Positions 1 through 9,126 are shown, numbered from the stretch's first letter. The stretch is DNA of 64,000 nt from Bradyrhizobium guangzhouense (GCF_004114955.1 NZ_CP030053.1:5208001-5272000); one strand, 5' to 3'. Made by a program: numbers and translations. Notes: generated from the sequence alone by a model not told the origin.

Positions 1-776
1 ACGTGCCAGGGAATGATCAGCTTCTCGATCCGGTCGACGATCCAGAACAGGATGACGCCGAGCAGCGCCAGGATCACGAGCGCCGCAAACATCGTCGGCA
101 GGTCGAACGTGCCGATCGAGCGCTGCATCACGTAGCCGATGCCGGAATTGGAGCCGACGAACTCGCCGACGACGGCGCCGACCACGGCAAGCGTCACCGA
201 GACCTTGAGGCCCGAGAAGATCGCCGGCAGCGCGTGCGGGAGGTTCACCGCGCAAAACACCTGAAAGCGGCTGCCCTGCATGGCCCGCGCAAGATCGACC
301 ATGTCAGGGTCGACCGACTTGAAGCCCTGCACCGCCGACACCACGACGGGAAAGAAGCCGAGCAGGAACGCGGAGATCACCTTCGGAATGATGCCGAAGC
401 CGAACCACACGACGAACAAGGGCGCGATCGCGATCTTCGGCACGGATTGGGAGAACACCAGCAGCGGATAGACGTAGCTCTCCACCGTCTTGGAGCCCGC
501 GATCAGCATCGCCACGGGAATGCCGAACAGCGCCGACAGCAGGAAGCCGCAGACGGTCGCGTAGGTCGTCGGCCAGCACTGACGCAGCAGTTCCGGCCAG
601 TCGGAGCGCAGCACCGCGACGACGTCGGCCGGCGCCGGGATCTGATAGGCGGGAATCCTGAACAGCCGGATCGCGAGATCCCAGGCCACGACGATGAAGA
701 CGAGGAACAAAAACGGCCGAACCCAGGCCGCATTCAGCAACTTGGACAGCGCACCCTGTGGCTTCGGCTCGGCCAA
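1..776 (-). CDS. ABC transporter permease, nitrate/sulfonate/taurine type (partial)
   Basis: Inner-membrane permease of a SsuC/TauC-like importer; the 3' end lies outside the window (258 codons visible). I place the start at a TTG at 776, preceded by GGGAG about seven bases upstream; no ATG fits this frame, so ATG-only searches miss it. The translation opens LAEPKPQGALSKLL, has a first membrane helix (FLFLVFIVVAWDLAI) and then the usual five-helix BPD_transp_1 fold with the conserved cytoplasmic loop (NLPHALPAIFSGLKVS, followed by GEFVGSNSGIG). The substrate cannot be told from the permease alone, and its ATPase and binding protein are not in view. The family call is firm. Confidence 0.85.
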   Translation of the reverse strand, partial: MAEPKPQGALSKLLNAAWVRPFLFLVFIVVAWDLAIRLFRIPAYQIPAPADVVAVLRSDWPELLRQCWPTTYATVCGFLLSALFGIPVAMLIAGSKTVESYVYPLLVFSQSVPKIAIAPLFVVWFGFGIIPKVISAFLLGFFPVVVSAVQGFKSVDPDMVDLARAMQGSRFQVFCAVNLPHALPAIFSGLKVSVTLAVVGAVVGEFVGSNSGIGYVMQRSIGTFDLPTMFAALVILALLGVILFWIVDRIEKLIIPWH

Positions 777-1056
777 TTTTCACTCCCGGCAGTCTTGTTC
801 GTTATGGGGAGAAATTAACCCGTTGGATAAATACTGTCTAGGGGGTTCGCTGTGACGTTTTGTGGCGGTTCCGAGCCTCGCAAGGCACATGGAGGGCAAT
901 CGAGGGTGGTGTGGCAGGATCGTCGCGCCACACACTCGGTGTCATTCTCCGCGAAAGCGGGGAATCCAGTACGGCGCGGCTTCTCCGTATCCGATCGGCG
1001 TCTCTGGAATACTGGATCGCCCGATCAAGGTCGGGCGATGACAGCGGCGTGTTCGG
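777..1056. other. Intergenic stretch with palindromic repeat
   Basis: No gene is supported here. It separates the starts of the ABC permease and the end of the TetR gene and contains the repeat at 941-1042. Short plus-strand reading frames in it are the repeat read through and have no recognisable protein. Confidence 0.6.
941..1042. repeat. Palindromic intergenic repeat (GTCATTCTCCGCGAAAGCGG type)
   Basis: Begins GTCATTCTCCGCGAAAGCGG and ends GGTCGGGCGATGAC; the inner parts carry inverted copies of ATCCAGTA and TACTGGAT. It is related in layout to the other GTCAT...ATGAC repeats in the window and lies at the 3' end of the TetR gene. Confidence 0.6.
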
Positions 1057-1839
1057 CTACACCGTCTGCGCCACCGCGCCGCGCGACTTCGGCGCTTTCG
1101 CGATCTCGAACAGCGCCACCGACTTTCCCGTCAGCGCGGCCAGCACGAGGCCGACCATGTGGGCGAGGCGCTCATCCTTCGCGTCCTTGGCCAGCAGGTC
1201 GCGGCCGAAGATCACGCCGAGCGTCGCGGAGTTGGAGAGATAGAAGAAGCTGAGCGCTGCGATCGAGATGTAGAGCTGCACCGGATCGACCGCGACCTGG
1301 AAATCGCCGGACTCGACGCCGCGCCGCACCACGGTGCGGATCATCTCGACGAAGGGCGAATGCATCGACTTGACCTTGGTCGAGCGCTTCAGGTGCTTGG
1401 CGCGCGCGAGGTTCTCGGTCTGGAGCAGCGACAGGAATTCCGGATTGCGCAGGAAATAGCCCCAGGTGAACTCGATCAGCCGCCTGATGGCCTCGGGCGG
1501 ATCGAGATGCTCGAGATCGAGCCCGCGCTCTTCGCTGCGGATCTTGTCGTAGGCGCCTTCCAGCACCGCGAGGTAAAGGTCGTCCTTGTTGCCGACGTGA
1601 TAATACAGCATGCGCTTGTTGGCGCCGGCCTTGGCGGCGATGCGGTCGACCCGCGCGCCGGCGAGGCCGTGAGCGGAAAACTCCTGCTTGGCCGCCTCGA
1701 GAATGCGCAGCCGCATTCCCTGGGGATCGCGTTGCCATTTCAGAGTTCGCTTTGCCGCTGCCTTCGCCAAACCGGGTGCTCGCTGGGTGGTCTGGGTAGC
1801 GTGTAGCACGCGGGCGGGCGCTTGAGAATGTGCCGTCAT
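1057..1839 (-). CDS. TetR/AcrR-family transcriptional regulator
   Basis: 260 aa one-component repressor. The TetR_N helix-turn-helix lies at about residues 33-80 (RLRILEAAKQEFSAHG, GARVDRIAAKAG, MLYYHVGNKDDLY); the C-terminal ligand domain contains LIEFTWGYFLRNPEFLSLLQ, as in the RutR-like TetR_C subfamily. The frame stays open further upstream (to 2118), but that extension reads through the repeat at 1836-1943 and into the neighbour, so I start at 1839. This ATG itself sits in the repeat, and a GTG ten codons downstream is a real alternative. The ligand is unknown. Neighbours do not settle the target; the VOC protein upstream in the same direction is the nearest candidate. Confidence 0.85.
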   Translation of the reverse strand: MTAHSQAPARVLHATQTTQRAPGLAKAAAKRTLKWQRDPQGMRLRILEAAKQEFSAHGLAGARVDRIAAKAGANKRMLYYHVGNKDDLYLAVLEGAYDKIRSEERGLDLEHLDPPEAIRRLIEFTWGYFLRNPEFLSLLQTENLARAKHLKRSTKVKSMHSPFVEMIRTVVRRGVESGDFQVAVDPVQLYISIAALSFFYLSNSATLGVIFGRDLLAKDAKDERLAHMVGLVLAALTGKSVALFEIAKAPKSRGAVAQTV

Positions 1840-1943
1840 TCCGGGGCGTGCCCTCTTGGGCGCGAACCCGGAATCCATCTTGCGGCAGAGCGTGTGGAAA
1901 AATGGATTCCGGGTTCGTCGCTGCGCGACGCCCCGGAATGACA
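1836..1943. repeat. Inverted repeat GTCATTCCGGGGCG / CGCCCCGGAATGAC
   Basis: Perfect 14-base outer arms with inner inverted segments GAACCCGGAATCCAT and ATGGATTCCGGGTTC. It fills the gap between the VOC gene and the TetR gene and overlaps the chosen TetR start codon. It could form a long hairpin at the end of the VOC transcript. Confidence 0.85.
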
Positions 1944-1946
1944 GAA

Positions 1947-2795
1947 TCACTCCACCGGCTTCGGCGAGCGCTCCAGCAGCACGGTCTGGATCCCGCAGGT
2001 GCCGCTGCGCACCGTCATGATGCGTGTGCCCGGCTTTCGGCCGTTGCGCACTTCGCTGACGTCGAGGCCCGCAGCGATCAGGCGGGCGCGGGTGGCGTCG
2101 ATGTCGGCGACGCGCCAACTCAGGCCCCAGAGCCGGTCATGCCTGATATCCCCGCCCGCGACGGGACGGCGCACCACCTCGACGATCAGATCGCCGCAGC
2201 GGAAGAACATCAGCTGGCCCCAATCATGGTGGGAGCGGTCGAGCGCGAGATCGAGCCCGAGCCGCGCGCCGTAGAGCGCGGCGGCGCGATCGGAATCCTC
2301 CGACGTGATGACGACGTGATCGAGCCCGTCGATCGGCGCGATATCTGTCACCACCGACTTCGGGCGCTCCTCGGCAAGCTCGAGGAAGAACATGCGCACG
2401 CCGCGCGTCAGCTCGGTTGCCGCCCGCGTGCGCTTCCAGTGCAGCGTCGCACCCGATACATCGTCGCTGCTCTCGACCTCCGCGACGGGATCCGGATTCA
2501 GCGCCACCCGGTCCAGGCGCCGATGCATCTTGCCGATGTCGGCGACACGAAAGCACAGGCTGGCGAGCACGCCCTCCTGATCGTCGAGCAGCGCACGCAT
2601 CCGGTCCGCGGTCGCGGTGAAGCCGCTCGGCGCCATCAATTCGATGGTCATGTTGTCGAGGGTGAACAGCACGCGGTCGGCGCCCTCGCCGGAATTCTGC
2701 CAGGCTGGCGCGCGGGCGAGCAGCGTCTGATAGGCCGCCTTGGCCGCGCCGATATCCTTGACCAGAACAACGATATGATCGAGGCCGGTGATCAT
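1947..2795 (-). CDS. Glyoxalase/VOC-superfamily protein (two VOC modules)
   Basis: 282 aa cytosolic protein of the vicinal-oxygen-chelate superfamily. Two beta-alpha-beta-beta-beta modules are visible: the first begins ITGLDHIVVLVKDIGAAKAA (residues 2-21), the second PIDGLDHVVITSEDSDRAAA (around residue 155). These resemble glyoxalase-like proteins that often act on hydrophobic or aromatic substrates, but no substrate can be named. The ATG at 2795 has AAAGGGAC just upstream. A much longer reading frame continues in phase (to 4538) but is antisense to the sugar kinases and is not coding. Its 3' end abuts the repeat at 1836-1943. Confidence 0.85.
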   Translation of the reverse strand: MITGLDHIVVLVKDIGAAKAAYQTLLARAPAWQNSGEGADRVLFTLDNMTIELMAPSGFTATADRMRALLDDQEGVLASLCFRVADIGKMHRRLDRVALNPDPVAEVESSDDVSGATLHWKRTRAATELTRGVRMFFLELAEERPKSVVTDIAPIDGLDHVVITSEDSDRAAALYGARLGLDLALDRSHHDWGQLMFFRCGDLIVEVVRRPVAGGDIRHDRLWGLSWRVADIDATRARLIAAGLDVSEVRNGRKPGTRIMTVRSGTCGIQTVLLERSPKPVE

Positions 2796-3005
2796 GTTTG
2801 TCCCTTTTGATCGATCTGGAACCGTGGGGGCCGGAAAACGGCAATCGCCCGGGCTTGGCATGGGGCTGACATGGTCGTATTCCGGCCATCGGCCGACCTC
2901 AAGCGCTTCGGGCCGGTTTTGTGAATAATTTCCGCGTCCTTCGCGCGGAACCGGTGCTAGAGTAAATGTGCCGGCCGGGACCACCCAGCGCATCACGGAC
3001 AAGCA

Positions 3006-3899
3006 ATGCAGGCTCTCTTTATCGGACAGACCTATATCGACGTCGTCTTCATCACCGACCACATGCCGACCGGCGACGAAAAGCACGTGGCCTCGGACTA
3101 CGCGGTTTCCTTCGGCGGCAACGCGGTGACGGCGGCGTTCTGCTGCGCCAAGCTCGGCATCGTGCCCGACCTGATCGCTACCGCGGCGAACGACTGGCTC
3201 GGGCGCATGTTCCAGGACATGTGCGCGAAATACGCGATCTCGCTGCACGGGCGGAAGGTGAACCAGTCCTCGCTGTCCTTCATCATGCCCAAGGACGGCA
3301 AGCGCGCCATCGTCCGTTGCCGCGACGACGAGCACATCCACCCCTTCCCGATGCTCAATCTCGGCGGCTGCCGTGCGCTGCATGTCGACGGCCACCAGCC
3401 CGATGCCGCGATCCACTATGCCAAGGTTTGCCGCGAGGCGGGCATCTTGACCTCGCTCGACGGCGGCGGCCTGCGCACCAACACGCATGAGCTGCTGGAA
3501 TTCATCGACGTCGCGATCGTCGCCGAGCGTCTGTGCGAGCAAATGGACCTGACGCCGGAGAAGATGCTCGATTACCTCAAGAGCCGCGGCTGCAAGATCG
3601 GCGGCGTCACCATGGGCGAGAAGGGGCTGCTCTGGTACGACGAAACCGGGACGGTGCAGGTGATGCCGGCGATGCCGATTCCGCGCGAGCGCGTGATCGA
3701 CACCAATGGCGCAGGTGACGTCTTCCACGGCGCCTATGTCTATTCCTACCTGGCGCATCCCGGCAAAAGCTGGCGCGAGCATTTTGACTTTGCCAGGGCC
3801 GCCTCGACCTTCAAGATCCAACGCCTCGGCAACGAGGCCGGCCTGCCGACCCTTGTCGACATCGCGAAAGTCAGGCACGAGTTCGAAGTTCGAGTCTAA
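3006..3899 (+). CDS. PfkB-family carbohydrate kinase
   Basis: 297 aa sugar or nucleoside kinase that would transfer the ATP gamma-phosphate to a hydroxyl of its substrate. It has the N-terminal PfkB glycine pair (SFGGNAVTAAFCCAKLG) and the C-terminal signature DTNGAGDVFHGAY, whose Asp is the catalytic base. Substrate-binding positions do not match ribokinase closely, so the substrate is open. It lies 18 bases before a second PfkB-family gene (rbsK-like) on the same strand, so the two are probably co-transcribed. Confidence 0.88.
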   Translation: MQALFIGQTYIDVVFITDHMPTGDEKHVASDYAVSFGGNAVTAAFCCAKLGIVPDLIATAANDWLGRMFQDMCAKYAISLHGRKVNQSSLSFIMPKDGKRAIVRCRDDEHIHPFPMLNLGGCRALHVDGHQPDAAIHYAKVCREAGILTSLDGGGLRTNTHELLEFIDVAIVAERLCEQMDLTPEKMLDYLKSRGCKIGGVTMGEKGLLWYDETGTVQVMPAMPIPRERVIDTNGAGDVFHGAYVYSYLAHPGKSWREHFDFARAASTFKIQRLGNEAGLPTLVDIAKVRHEFEVRV

Positions 3900-3917
3900 G
3901 CTTCGCTGGGGTGTATC

Positions 3918-4832
3918 ATGGGGCGCGTCTTCGTTGCCGGCAGCATCAACATGGATGTGGTGGCGACCGCGGATCGCCATCCCAAGGTCGGCGAGACCGT
4001 GGCGGGCCGCGAGGTGCTGTATTTTCCCGGCGGCAAAGGCGCGAACCAGGCGGTCGCCGCAGCGCGGCTCGGTGCAAAGACCACGCTGATCGGGCGGCTC
4101 GGCAAGGATGCGTTCGGTGCCGAGCTTCGGACGTTCCTCGGTGCGCAGGGCGTCGATCTCGGCTCGGTGCGCGAGGCCGACACGCATAGCGGCACCGCGA
4201 TCATCACGGTCGCGGCCTCCGACAACACCATTGTCGTCGTTCCCGGCAGCAACGCGCTGGTCAGCGCCGAGGATGTCGCGGACGCGCCGCTTGCGAAGGG
4301 CGATGTCGCCGTCAGCCAGTTCGAGATTCCGCTGCCGACGATTGCCGCGTTCTTCCAGCGGGCGCGATCGGCCGGGGCGACGACGCTGCTCAATCCGGCA
4401 CCGGCGCAGAAGATGTCGAGCGAGCTGCTCGCGCTGGTCGACATTCTCGTGCTGAACGAGACCGAGCTCGGCTTTCTCGCCGGCGTGGAGCTCACCGACA
4501 GCGACGAGGCAGCAAGGATCATCGGCGTCGCGCGACAACTTCGGGCGCGCGCGGACCAGACCATCTGCGTCACGCTGGGAAAACGCGGCGTGCTCGCGCT
4601 CGCGGCCAGCGAGGAATTTGCGGTGCCGGGGCGCGCCGTGAAGGCGGTCGACACCACCGGTGCCGGCGATTGCTTCGTCGGCGCGCTAGCCTCGCAGCTT
4701 GCCGATGGCGTGCCGCTGCGCGGCGCCCTCGCCTTCGCCAACGCCGCCGCTTCGATCAGCGTGCAGCGCATGGGCGCCGGGCCGTCGATGCCGACGGCCG
4801 CGGAGGTTAGCGCGGTGCTCGGCGCCGGCTGA
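3918..4832 (+). CDS. rbsK: Ribokinase
   Basis: 304 aa. It opens VFVAGSINMDVVATADRHPK, the ribokinase N-terminus, followed by FPGGKGANQAVAAARLG (sugar-binding GGKG..N) and, near residue 245, DTTGAGDCFVGALAS (catalytic Asp, anion hole). It would phosphorylate D-ribose at O5 in the cytosol. It follows another PfkB kinase by 18 bases. The stop codon TGA (4830-4832) is immediately followed by the stop of the convergent flavoprotein (4833-4835), with no spacer. No ribose transporter is nearby; a related pentose or nucleoside substrate is possible. Confidence 0.9.
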   Translation: MGRVFVAGSINMDVVATADRHPKVGETVAGREVLYFPGGKGANQAVAAARLGAKTTLIGRLGKDAFGAELRTFLGAQGVDLGSVREADTHSGTAIITVAASDNTIVVVPGSNALVSAEDVADAPLAKGDVAVSQFEIPLPTIAAFFQRARSAGATTLLNPAPAQKMSSELLALVDILVLNETELGFLAGVELTDSDEAARIIGVARQLRARADQTICVTLGKRGVLALAASEEFAVPGRAVKAVDTTGAGDCFVGALASQLADGVPLRGALAFANAAASISVQRMGAGPSMPTAAEVSAVLGAG

Positions 4833-6053
4833 TCAGGCCAGCGCGCTCTTCAAGTCAAAACTTTCATCGGCCGCCTGCTCCGGCGTGATCTGACGGTCCA
4901 TCGCCTGCAACCTTCGGCCGAACATGTGATCGCCGGCACGGTTGATCGATTCGATGCCGAGCAGCCTGTCGCCGTGGTAGCAGAACGCGGAGAACGCCTT
5001 CCTGGCGGGATCGCCGCGCAGCACGACGCGGTCATAGCCGGTGGTGAGGCCTGCGATCTGGAGCTTGTCGTCGCCCTGGTCGCTCCAGAACCAGGGATGG
5101 CCGTCGTAGGGCTTTCTGTCGCCGGTGAGCCGCGCCGCGAGACAGCGGGCGTGATCCGTGGCGTTCTGCACCGATTCCAGCCGCAGCGAACCGCCGAAGC
5201 GCGGGCTGGCGAACAGCGCGCAATCGCCGATCGCTGACACGTCTGGATCGGCCGTCGACAGATATTCGTCGACGATGATGCCGGCGGCGACCGGCAGCCC
5301 CGCCTCGGCCGCGAGCTCGATATTCGGCAGCACGCCGACGCCGACCACGACGAGGTCGGCGGGCAGATGCCGGCCGTCGCTGAGACTGACGCCGGTGACC
5401 TTGCCGTTCTCGGCCTCGATCGAGGTCGCCTGCACACCGAGATGAATGCGGATGCCGGCCTCGCGATGCCGCGACTGGAAATACTCCGAGACCTGCGCCG
5501 TCACCGCACGCGCCATCACGCGCGGGGCGAGCTCGAGCACGTCGACCTCCAGGCCCTTGATCCGCGCGGTGGCGGCGAATTCGAGACCGATGAAGCCGGC
5601 GCCGATCACCACGACCCGCGTCTTCGACGGCATGATCTTTCGCAGCGCTTCGCTCTCGTCGAGGATGCGGAGGTATTTCACATCGGGCAGATTGGCGTTC
5701 GGCAGATCGAGCAGCCGGTTGCGCGCGCCGGTCGCCAGCACGAGATGGCCGTAAGGCAGCGTCTCGCTAGATGCGAGCAGCAGTTTTCGCGAGGCCCGGT
5801 CGATCGACACGGCACGGCCCGCGATCAGCTCGATCTTCTGGTCCTGGTAGAATTTTTCGGGGCGGAACATCAGGCTCTCGGGCCCGGACGAACCCTTGAT
5901 GTAGGCCTTGGACAGCGGCGGCCGCTGATAGGGCAGATGCGCCTCGTCATTGATCAGACAAATGCGATTCGAAAAGCCCGCCTGCCGCAGCGATGCCGCG
6001 ACCTGGTAGCCGCCATGGCCGGCACCGACAATGATCACTGGACCATCAGTCAT
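4833..6053 (-). CDS. NAD(P)H:ferredoxin/rubredoxin reductase-like FAD oxidoreductase
   Basis: 406 aa two-dinucleotide-binding flavoprotein of the BphA4/ThcD class. FAD motif near the N-terminus (VIIVGAGHGGYQVAASLRQ), then PYQRPPLSKAYIKG, typical of oxygenase-coupled ferredoxin reductases; NAD motif VVVIGAGFIGLEFAATA; ADPDVSAIGDCA is the second FAD-contacting motif. The C-terminal reductase domain contains WFWSDQGDDKLQIAGL. I start at MTDGPVIIVG (6053); an in-frame start four codons earlier (6065) is possible. No ferredoxin or oxygenase is adjacent, so its electron-transfer partner is unknown. Convergent with rbsK with zero spacing. Confidence 0.88.
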   Translation of the reverse strand: MTDGPVIIVGAGHGGYQVAASLRQAGFSNRICLINDEAHLPYQRPPLSKAYIKGSSGPESLMFRPEKFYQDQKIELIAGRAVSIDRASRKLLLASSETLPYGHLVLATGARNRLLDLPNANLPDVKYLRILDESEALRKIMPSKTRVVVIGAGFIGLEFAATARIKGLEVDVLELAPRVMARAVTAQVSEYFQSRHREAGIRIHLGVQATSIEAENGKVTGVSLSDGRHLPADLVVVGVGVLPNIELAAEAGLPVAAGIIVDEYLSTADPDVSAIGDCALFASPRFGGSLRLESVQNATDHARCLAARLTGDRKPYDGHPWFWSDQGDDKLQIAGLTTGYDRVVLRGDPARKAFSAFCYHGDRLLGIESINRAGDHMFGRRLQAMDRQITPEQAADESFDLKSALA

Positions 6054-6292
6054 TGGACAGCCCATTTCTCCAGGACATGAGCATCACCCATGTCGTCTCC
6101 TCTCGCTAAAGATGGCTTGGCTAGCCTTTCGAGGAGCCGGCGCTCGTGTCCGTCCCTTTGGCGAAGGCAGCCCTATTTGAGCCGATCATTCCGCCGCACG
6201 CAAGGGCCGCGGGCACTGGCGGTCGGGGATTGTCTCCCCTCGCCTTCTGCGATTTAGTTGCAGCAACGAACCTCCAGCCGGGGATATTCCAA

Positions 6293-7087
6293 ATGCCAGC
6301 TCCCGTCTCAAAACCCGACGATCCCGCGCTGCTGCGGATCGACGGTGCGATCGCGACCATCACGCTCAACCGCCCCGCCGCTTTCAACTCGGTCAACCTC
6401 GCCATCGCTCAGAAGCTCGAGCAGCTCGCGTCCTACATCGAGGGCGATGACGCCATCAAGGTCGTGGTGATCGAGGGCGAAGGGCGCGCCTTCTCGGCCG
6501 GCGGAGATCTGCAGACGATTGGTGCAGCGGCCGAGGCCAACAATGTGACGCCGGTCGTCGGCGAGCTGCTCAAGCACTATCATGCCTTCATCGAGATCAT
6601 CAGGCGGATGCCGAAGATCTCGCTGTCGAGCGTGCACGGCTCGGCCGCCGGCGCCGGCATGGGCCTCGCCTTCGTCACCGATCTCTGCATCGCAGCTGAC
6701 GATGCCAAGTTCACGCCCGCCTATGCCAAGATCGGCGTGTCGCCGGACGGCGGCTCGACGGTCGGGATCGTCGGCACCGTCGGCTCGCGCCGCGCGCTGC
6801 AGATCTTCCTGGCCGAGGACAATTTTACCGCGCAGCAGGCCTATGAATGGGGCCTCGTGGTCAAGACGGTGCCGGCGACCGAGCTGAAAGCCGCGACGCG
6901 GCAGCTCGCCGAGCGGCTGGCGCAGAATCCGCCCGCGGCGATATCGGGCACCAAATCGCTGGTCTACGCGGCAGCCACCACGCCCGTGAAGCAGCAGCTC
7001 GACGCCGAGGAGCACAAGATCATCATGGCCATGAACACGGAGGAGTTTCGCCTCGCCGTGAAGAAGTTCACGAGCAAGGGCAAGTGA
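6293..7087 (+). CDS. Enoyl-CoA hydratase/isomerase family protein (PaaG-like)
   Basis: 264 aa crotonase-fold protein. Oxyanion-hole segments are RAFSAGGDLQ and HGSAAGAGMGL. Where classical hydratases carry two catalytic glutamates, this protein reads FTPAYAKIGVSPDGGST, so the first Glu is missing and an Asp stands at the second, as in PaaG-type isomerases. Isomerase activity on an acyl-CoA is therefore as likely as hydration. The frame is open back to 6146, but those 49 codons look non-coding; I use the ATG at 6293, preceded by GGGG. Convergent with dctM, three bases apart. Confidence 0.82.
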   Translation: MPAPVSKPDDPALLRIDGAIATITLNRPAAFNSVNLAIAQKLEQLASYIEGDDAIKVVVIEGEGRAFSAGGDLQTIGAAAEANNVTPVVGELLKHYHAFIEIIRRMPKISLSSVHGSAAGAGMGLAFVTDLCIAADDAKFTPAYAKIGVSPDGGSTVGIVGTVGSRRALQIFLAEDNFTAQQAYEWGLVVKTVPATELKAATRQLAERLAQNPPAAISGTKSLVYAAATTPVKQQLDAEEHKIIMAMNTEEFRLAVKKFTSKGK

Positions 7088-7090
7088 CGT

Positions 7091-8431
7091 CTACCTCGGA
7101 CAAATATAACCCGTTCCCGCCGGCGACTTGAAGCAGCCGACCGATTCCGGCAACACCTTCTGCGGCAGCCACAGCACCACGCTCGGGAAATAGATCGCGA
7201 ACGCGATGGTGGCGAAGAACACGACATAGATCGGCAGCGCCGCGCGCAGCGCTTTCGCAAAACTGACGCCGACGAATTTCGACGCCATCAGCAGCACCAG
7301 GCCATAAGGCGGCGTGATCAGGCCGAAGGCGAGCGTTGCGATCAGCACCACGCCCATGTGCACGCCATTGATGTCGCCGGCTTCCGTCAGCGCATTGACC
7401 AGCGGCATGAAGATGATGATGGTGGGCACCGGCTCGATGAAATCGCCGACCACGGTGAACAGCAGCACCATCAGCAGCATGATCAGATGCGGATCGTTGC
7501 CGGCGATCGAGGTGATCATGTCCGCGATGTAGCTCGCGCCGCGCAAATAGGCGAGCATCCAGCCGAAGGCGTTGGCGGCGCCGATCGTGATCAGCGGAAG
7601 CGAGAAGATGAGCCCCGCGAGGCAGAAATCGTACGGGATCTTCCTGAAATGCCCGCGATTGAGCGCGGGGATCACGACCAGGATGATCCAGACCACGGCG
7701 ACGACGCCGGCCTCCGTCGGCGTGAACCAGCCGGTCAAAATGCCCCCCAACAGGATCACGGGGATCATCAGCGGCAGGGCCGCATCGCCGGCGGCGAACA
7801 CCACCTGCCGCAGCGGCGCGCGCGGCTTGCGCAGGCCCGAGGGGCCGAAGAAGTAGCAATAGATCATCAGCCCGAAGCCGATCATCAGGCCGGGCACGAC
7901 ACCGGCCATGAACAGCCCGGCGATCGAGACGTTGCCGACCGCGCCGTAGACCACCGCCGTGATGCTCGGCGGCACCAGCGCGGCAATGGTCGAGGCGGAC
8001 GCAATGATCGCGGCGATGAAGGCGGGCTCGTAGCCCTCGCGCTTCATCGGGCCGCCGAGCGCGCGGCTCATCACGGCGACGTCGGCGGTGGTCGAGCCGG
8101 ACATTTCCGAGAAGAACATGCTGAAGACGACCACGACCTGCGACAGGCCGCCCCTGATATGCCCGACCAGCGACACCGAGAGATTGGCTATTCGCACCAC
8201 CACATTGGCCGAGCTCATGAGCTCGCCGACCAAGAGGAAGAACGGGATCGCCAGCAGCGCCTCGGAATCGACGCCGTCAAAGATCTTCTGGATGATGGCG
8301 GCGAGCGAGACGTCGGACAGGACAGCGCCGATGAAGACGCCCGCCATCAGCGAGAACGGCACGGGTACGCCGAGATAGCCGAACGACAGGAAGCAGATCG
8401 ACATCAACGCCAGGACGACGGGTGCGCTCAC
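7091..8431 (-). CDS. dctM: TRAP transporter large permease DctM
   Basis: 446 aa inner-membrane protein with about twelve hydrophobic helices, the Na+-coupled translocation subunit of a TRAP transporter. Characteristic segments: IPFFLLVGELMSSANV, MFFSEMSGSTTADVAVMSRA, PPSITAVVYGAVGNVS, TPPYGLVLLMASKFVGVSF. It starts with GTG inside the stop of dctQ (GTGA overlap, 8428-8431), which points to translational coupling. The C-terminal tail is slightly longer than is usual. The gene order dehydratase-dctP-dctQ-dctM suggests a sugar-acid substrate. Confidence 0.92.
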   Translation of the reverse strand: MSAPVVLALMSICFLSFGYLGVPVPFSLMAGVFIGAVLSDVSLAAIIQKIFDGVDSEALLAIPFFLLVGELMSSANVVVRIANLSVSLVGHIRGGLSQVVVVFSMFFSEMSGSTTADVAVMSRALGGPMKREGYEPAFIAAIIASASTIAALVPPSITAVVYGAVGNVSIAGLFMAGVVPGLMIGFGLMIYCYFFGPSGLRKPRAPLRQVVFAAGDAALPLMIPVILLGGILTGWFTPTEAGVVAVVWIILVVIPALNRGHFRKIPYDFCLAGLIFSLPLITIGAANAFGWMLAYLRGASYIADMITSIAGNDPHLIMLLMVLLFTVVGDFIEPVPTIIIFMPLVNALTEAGDINGVHMGVVLIATLAFGLITPPYGLVLLMASKFVGVSFAKALRAALPIYVVFFATIAFAIYFPSVVLWLPQKVLPESVGCFKSPAGTGYICPR

Positions 8432-9006
8432 GGCTGCGCCCTCACCTGCGCCTCGGTCACGACAGGTGCGGCGTCCTCATCAGGCGGCTCCGGATGGTCA
8501 AAGCCGTGGCGCAGGCCGTTGACGAGCTGCTCGATGGTGAACAGGCCGATCAGGACGCCGGAGAGCGGGATGATCGCGTAGAGCGAGGCGATCGGCGTGC
8601 CCGACGGCAGGCGGAAGCTGCCGAAGCCGCGAAGATAGTTCTGGTAGCCGTACCAGACCAGGCAGAAGGCAACGCCGAGCACGATGATGCGAATGATAAC
8701 CTCGACGATGATCCTGGGCACGCCATGCATCGCCTCGGAGATCGCCGTGAGATAGAGGTGATCGTTGCGACGCGTCGCCGCCGCCGTCCCGATGAAGATC
8801 GCGTAGATGAACAGCGTCGAGGTGACTTCCTGAAGCCATAGCCAGGGATGGCCGATGGTCCGGGTGACGATGTCGGCGGTAACCGACAGCGAGAAGCCGA
8901 AACACAGCACGCCGCACAGGATCATCAGCGCGAGCTCGAGCCAGTCGAGCCAGCGCCATTTCAGATGGCGCTGACGTTGGAGTACGAGCCTGTCGGCGAT
9001 GGCCAT
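8428..9006 (-). CDS. dctQ: TRAP transporter small permease DctQ
   Basis: 192 aa four-helix membrane protein that pairs with DctM. Hydrophobic stretches: LELALMILCGVLCFGFSL, WLWLQEVTSTLFIYAIFIG, VIIRIIVLGVAFCLVWYGY and LYAIIPLSGVLIGLF. The motif TAAATRRNDHLYLTAI matches the DctQ family. I start at ATG 9006; a TTG directly upstream (9009) is in frame. Overlaps dctM by four bases and is separated from dctP by a palindromic repeat. Confidence 0.9.
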   Translation of the reverse strand: MAIADRLVLQRQRHLKWRWLDWLELALMILCGVLCFGFSLSVTADIVTRTIGHPWLWLQEVTSTLFIYAIFIGTAAATRRNDHLYLTAISEAMHGVPRIIVEVIIRIIVLGVAFCLVWYGYQNYLRGFGSFRLPSGTPIASLYAIIPLSGVLIGLFTIEQLVNGLRHGFDHPEPPDEDAAPVVTEAQVRAQP

Positions 9007-9010
9007 CAAT

Positions 9011-9126
9011 GTCGTCCCGGCGAAGGCCGGGACCCATAGCCCCAGGCCGTTATGATTAAGCGCGCTGACAGCTACCGTGCCCCAAGCACCGCCGCGGAGT
9101 ATGGGTCCCGGCCTTCGCCGGGACGA
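9011..9126. repeat. Inverted repeat GTCCCGGCGAAGGCCGGGAC type
   Basis: Starts GTCGTCCCGGCGAAGGCCGG with CCCATA after it; ends TATGGGTCCCGGCCTTCGCCGGGACGA. The arms are long and near perfect. It lies between dctP and dctQ in one operon, so it may lower expression of the permease genes relative to the abundant binding protein. Confidence 0.85.

Noticed and set aside
1947..4538. 863-aa open frame on the minus strand
   Set aside because: Only the last 282 codons are a protein (VOC); the rest is antisense to the two sugar kinases and has Arg/His/Asp-rich nonsense composition.
6146..6292. 49-codon N-terminal extension of the enoyl-CoA hydratase
   Set aside because: Family proteins begin near MPAPVSKPDDPAL; the extension is not protein-like and has no ribosome-binding site.
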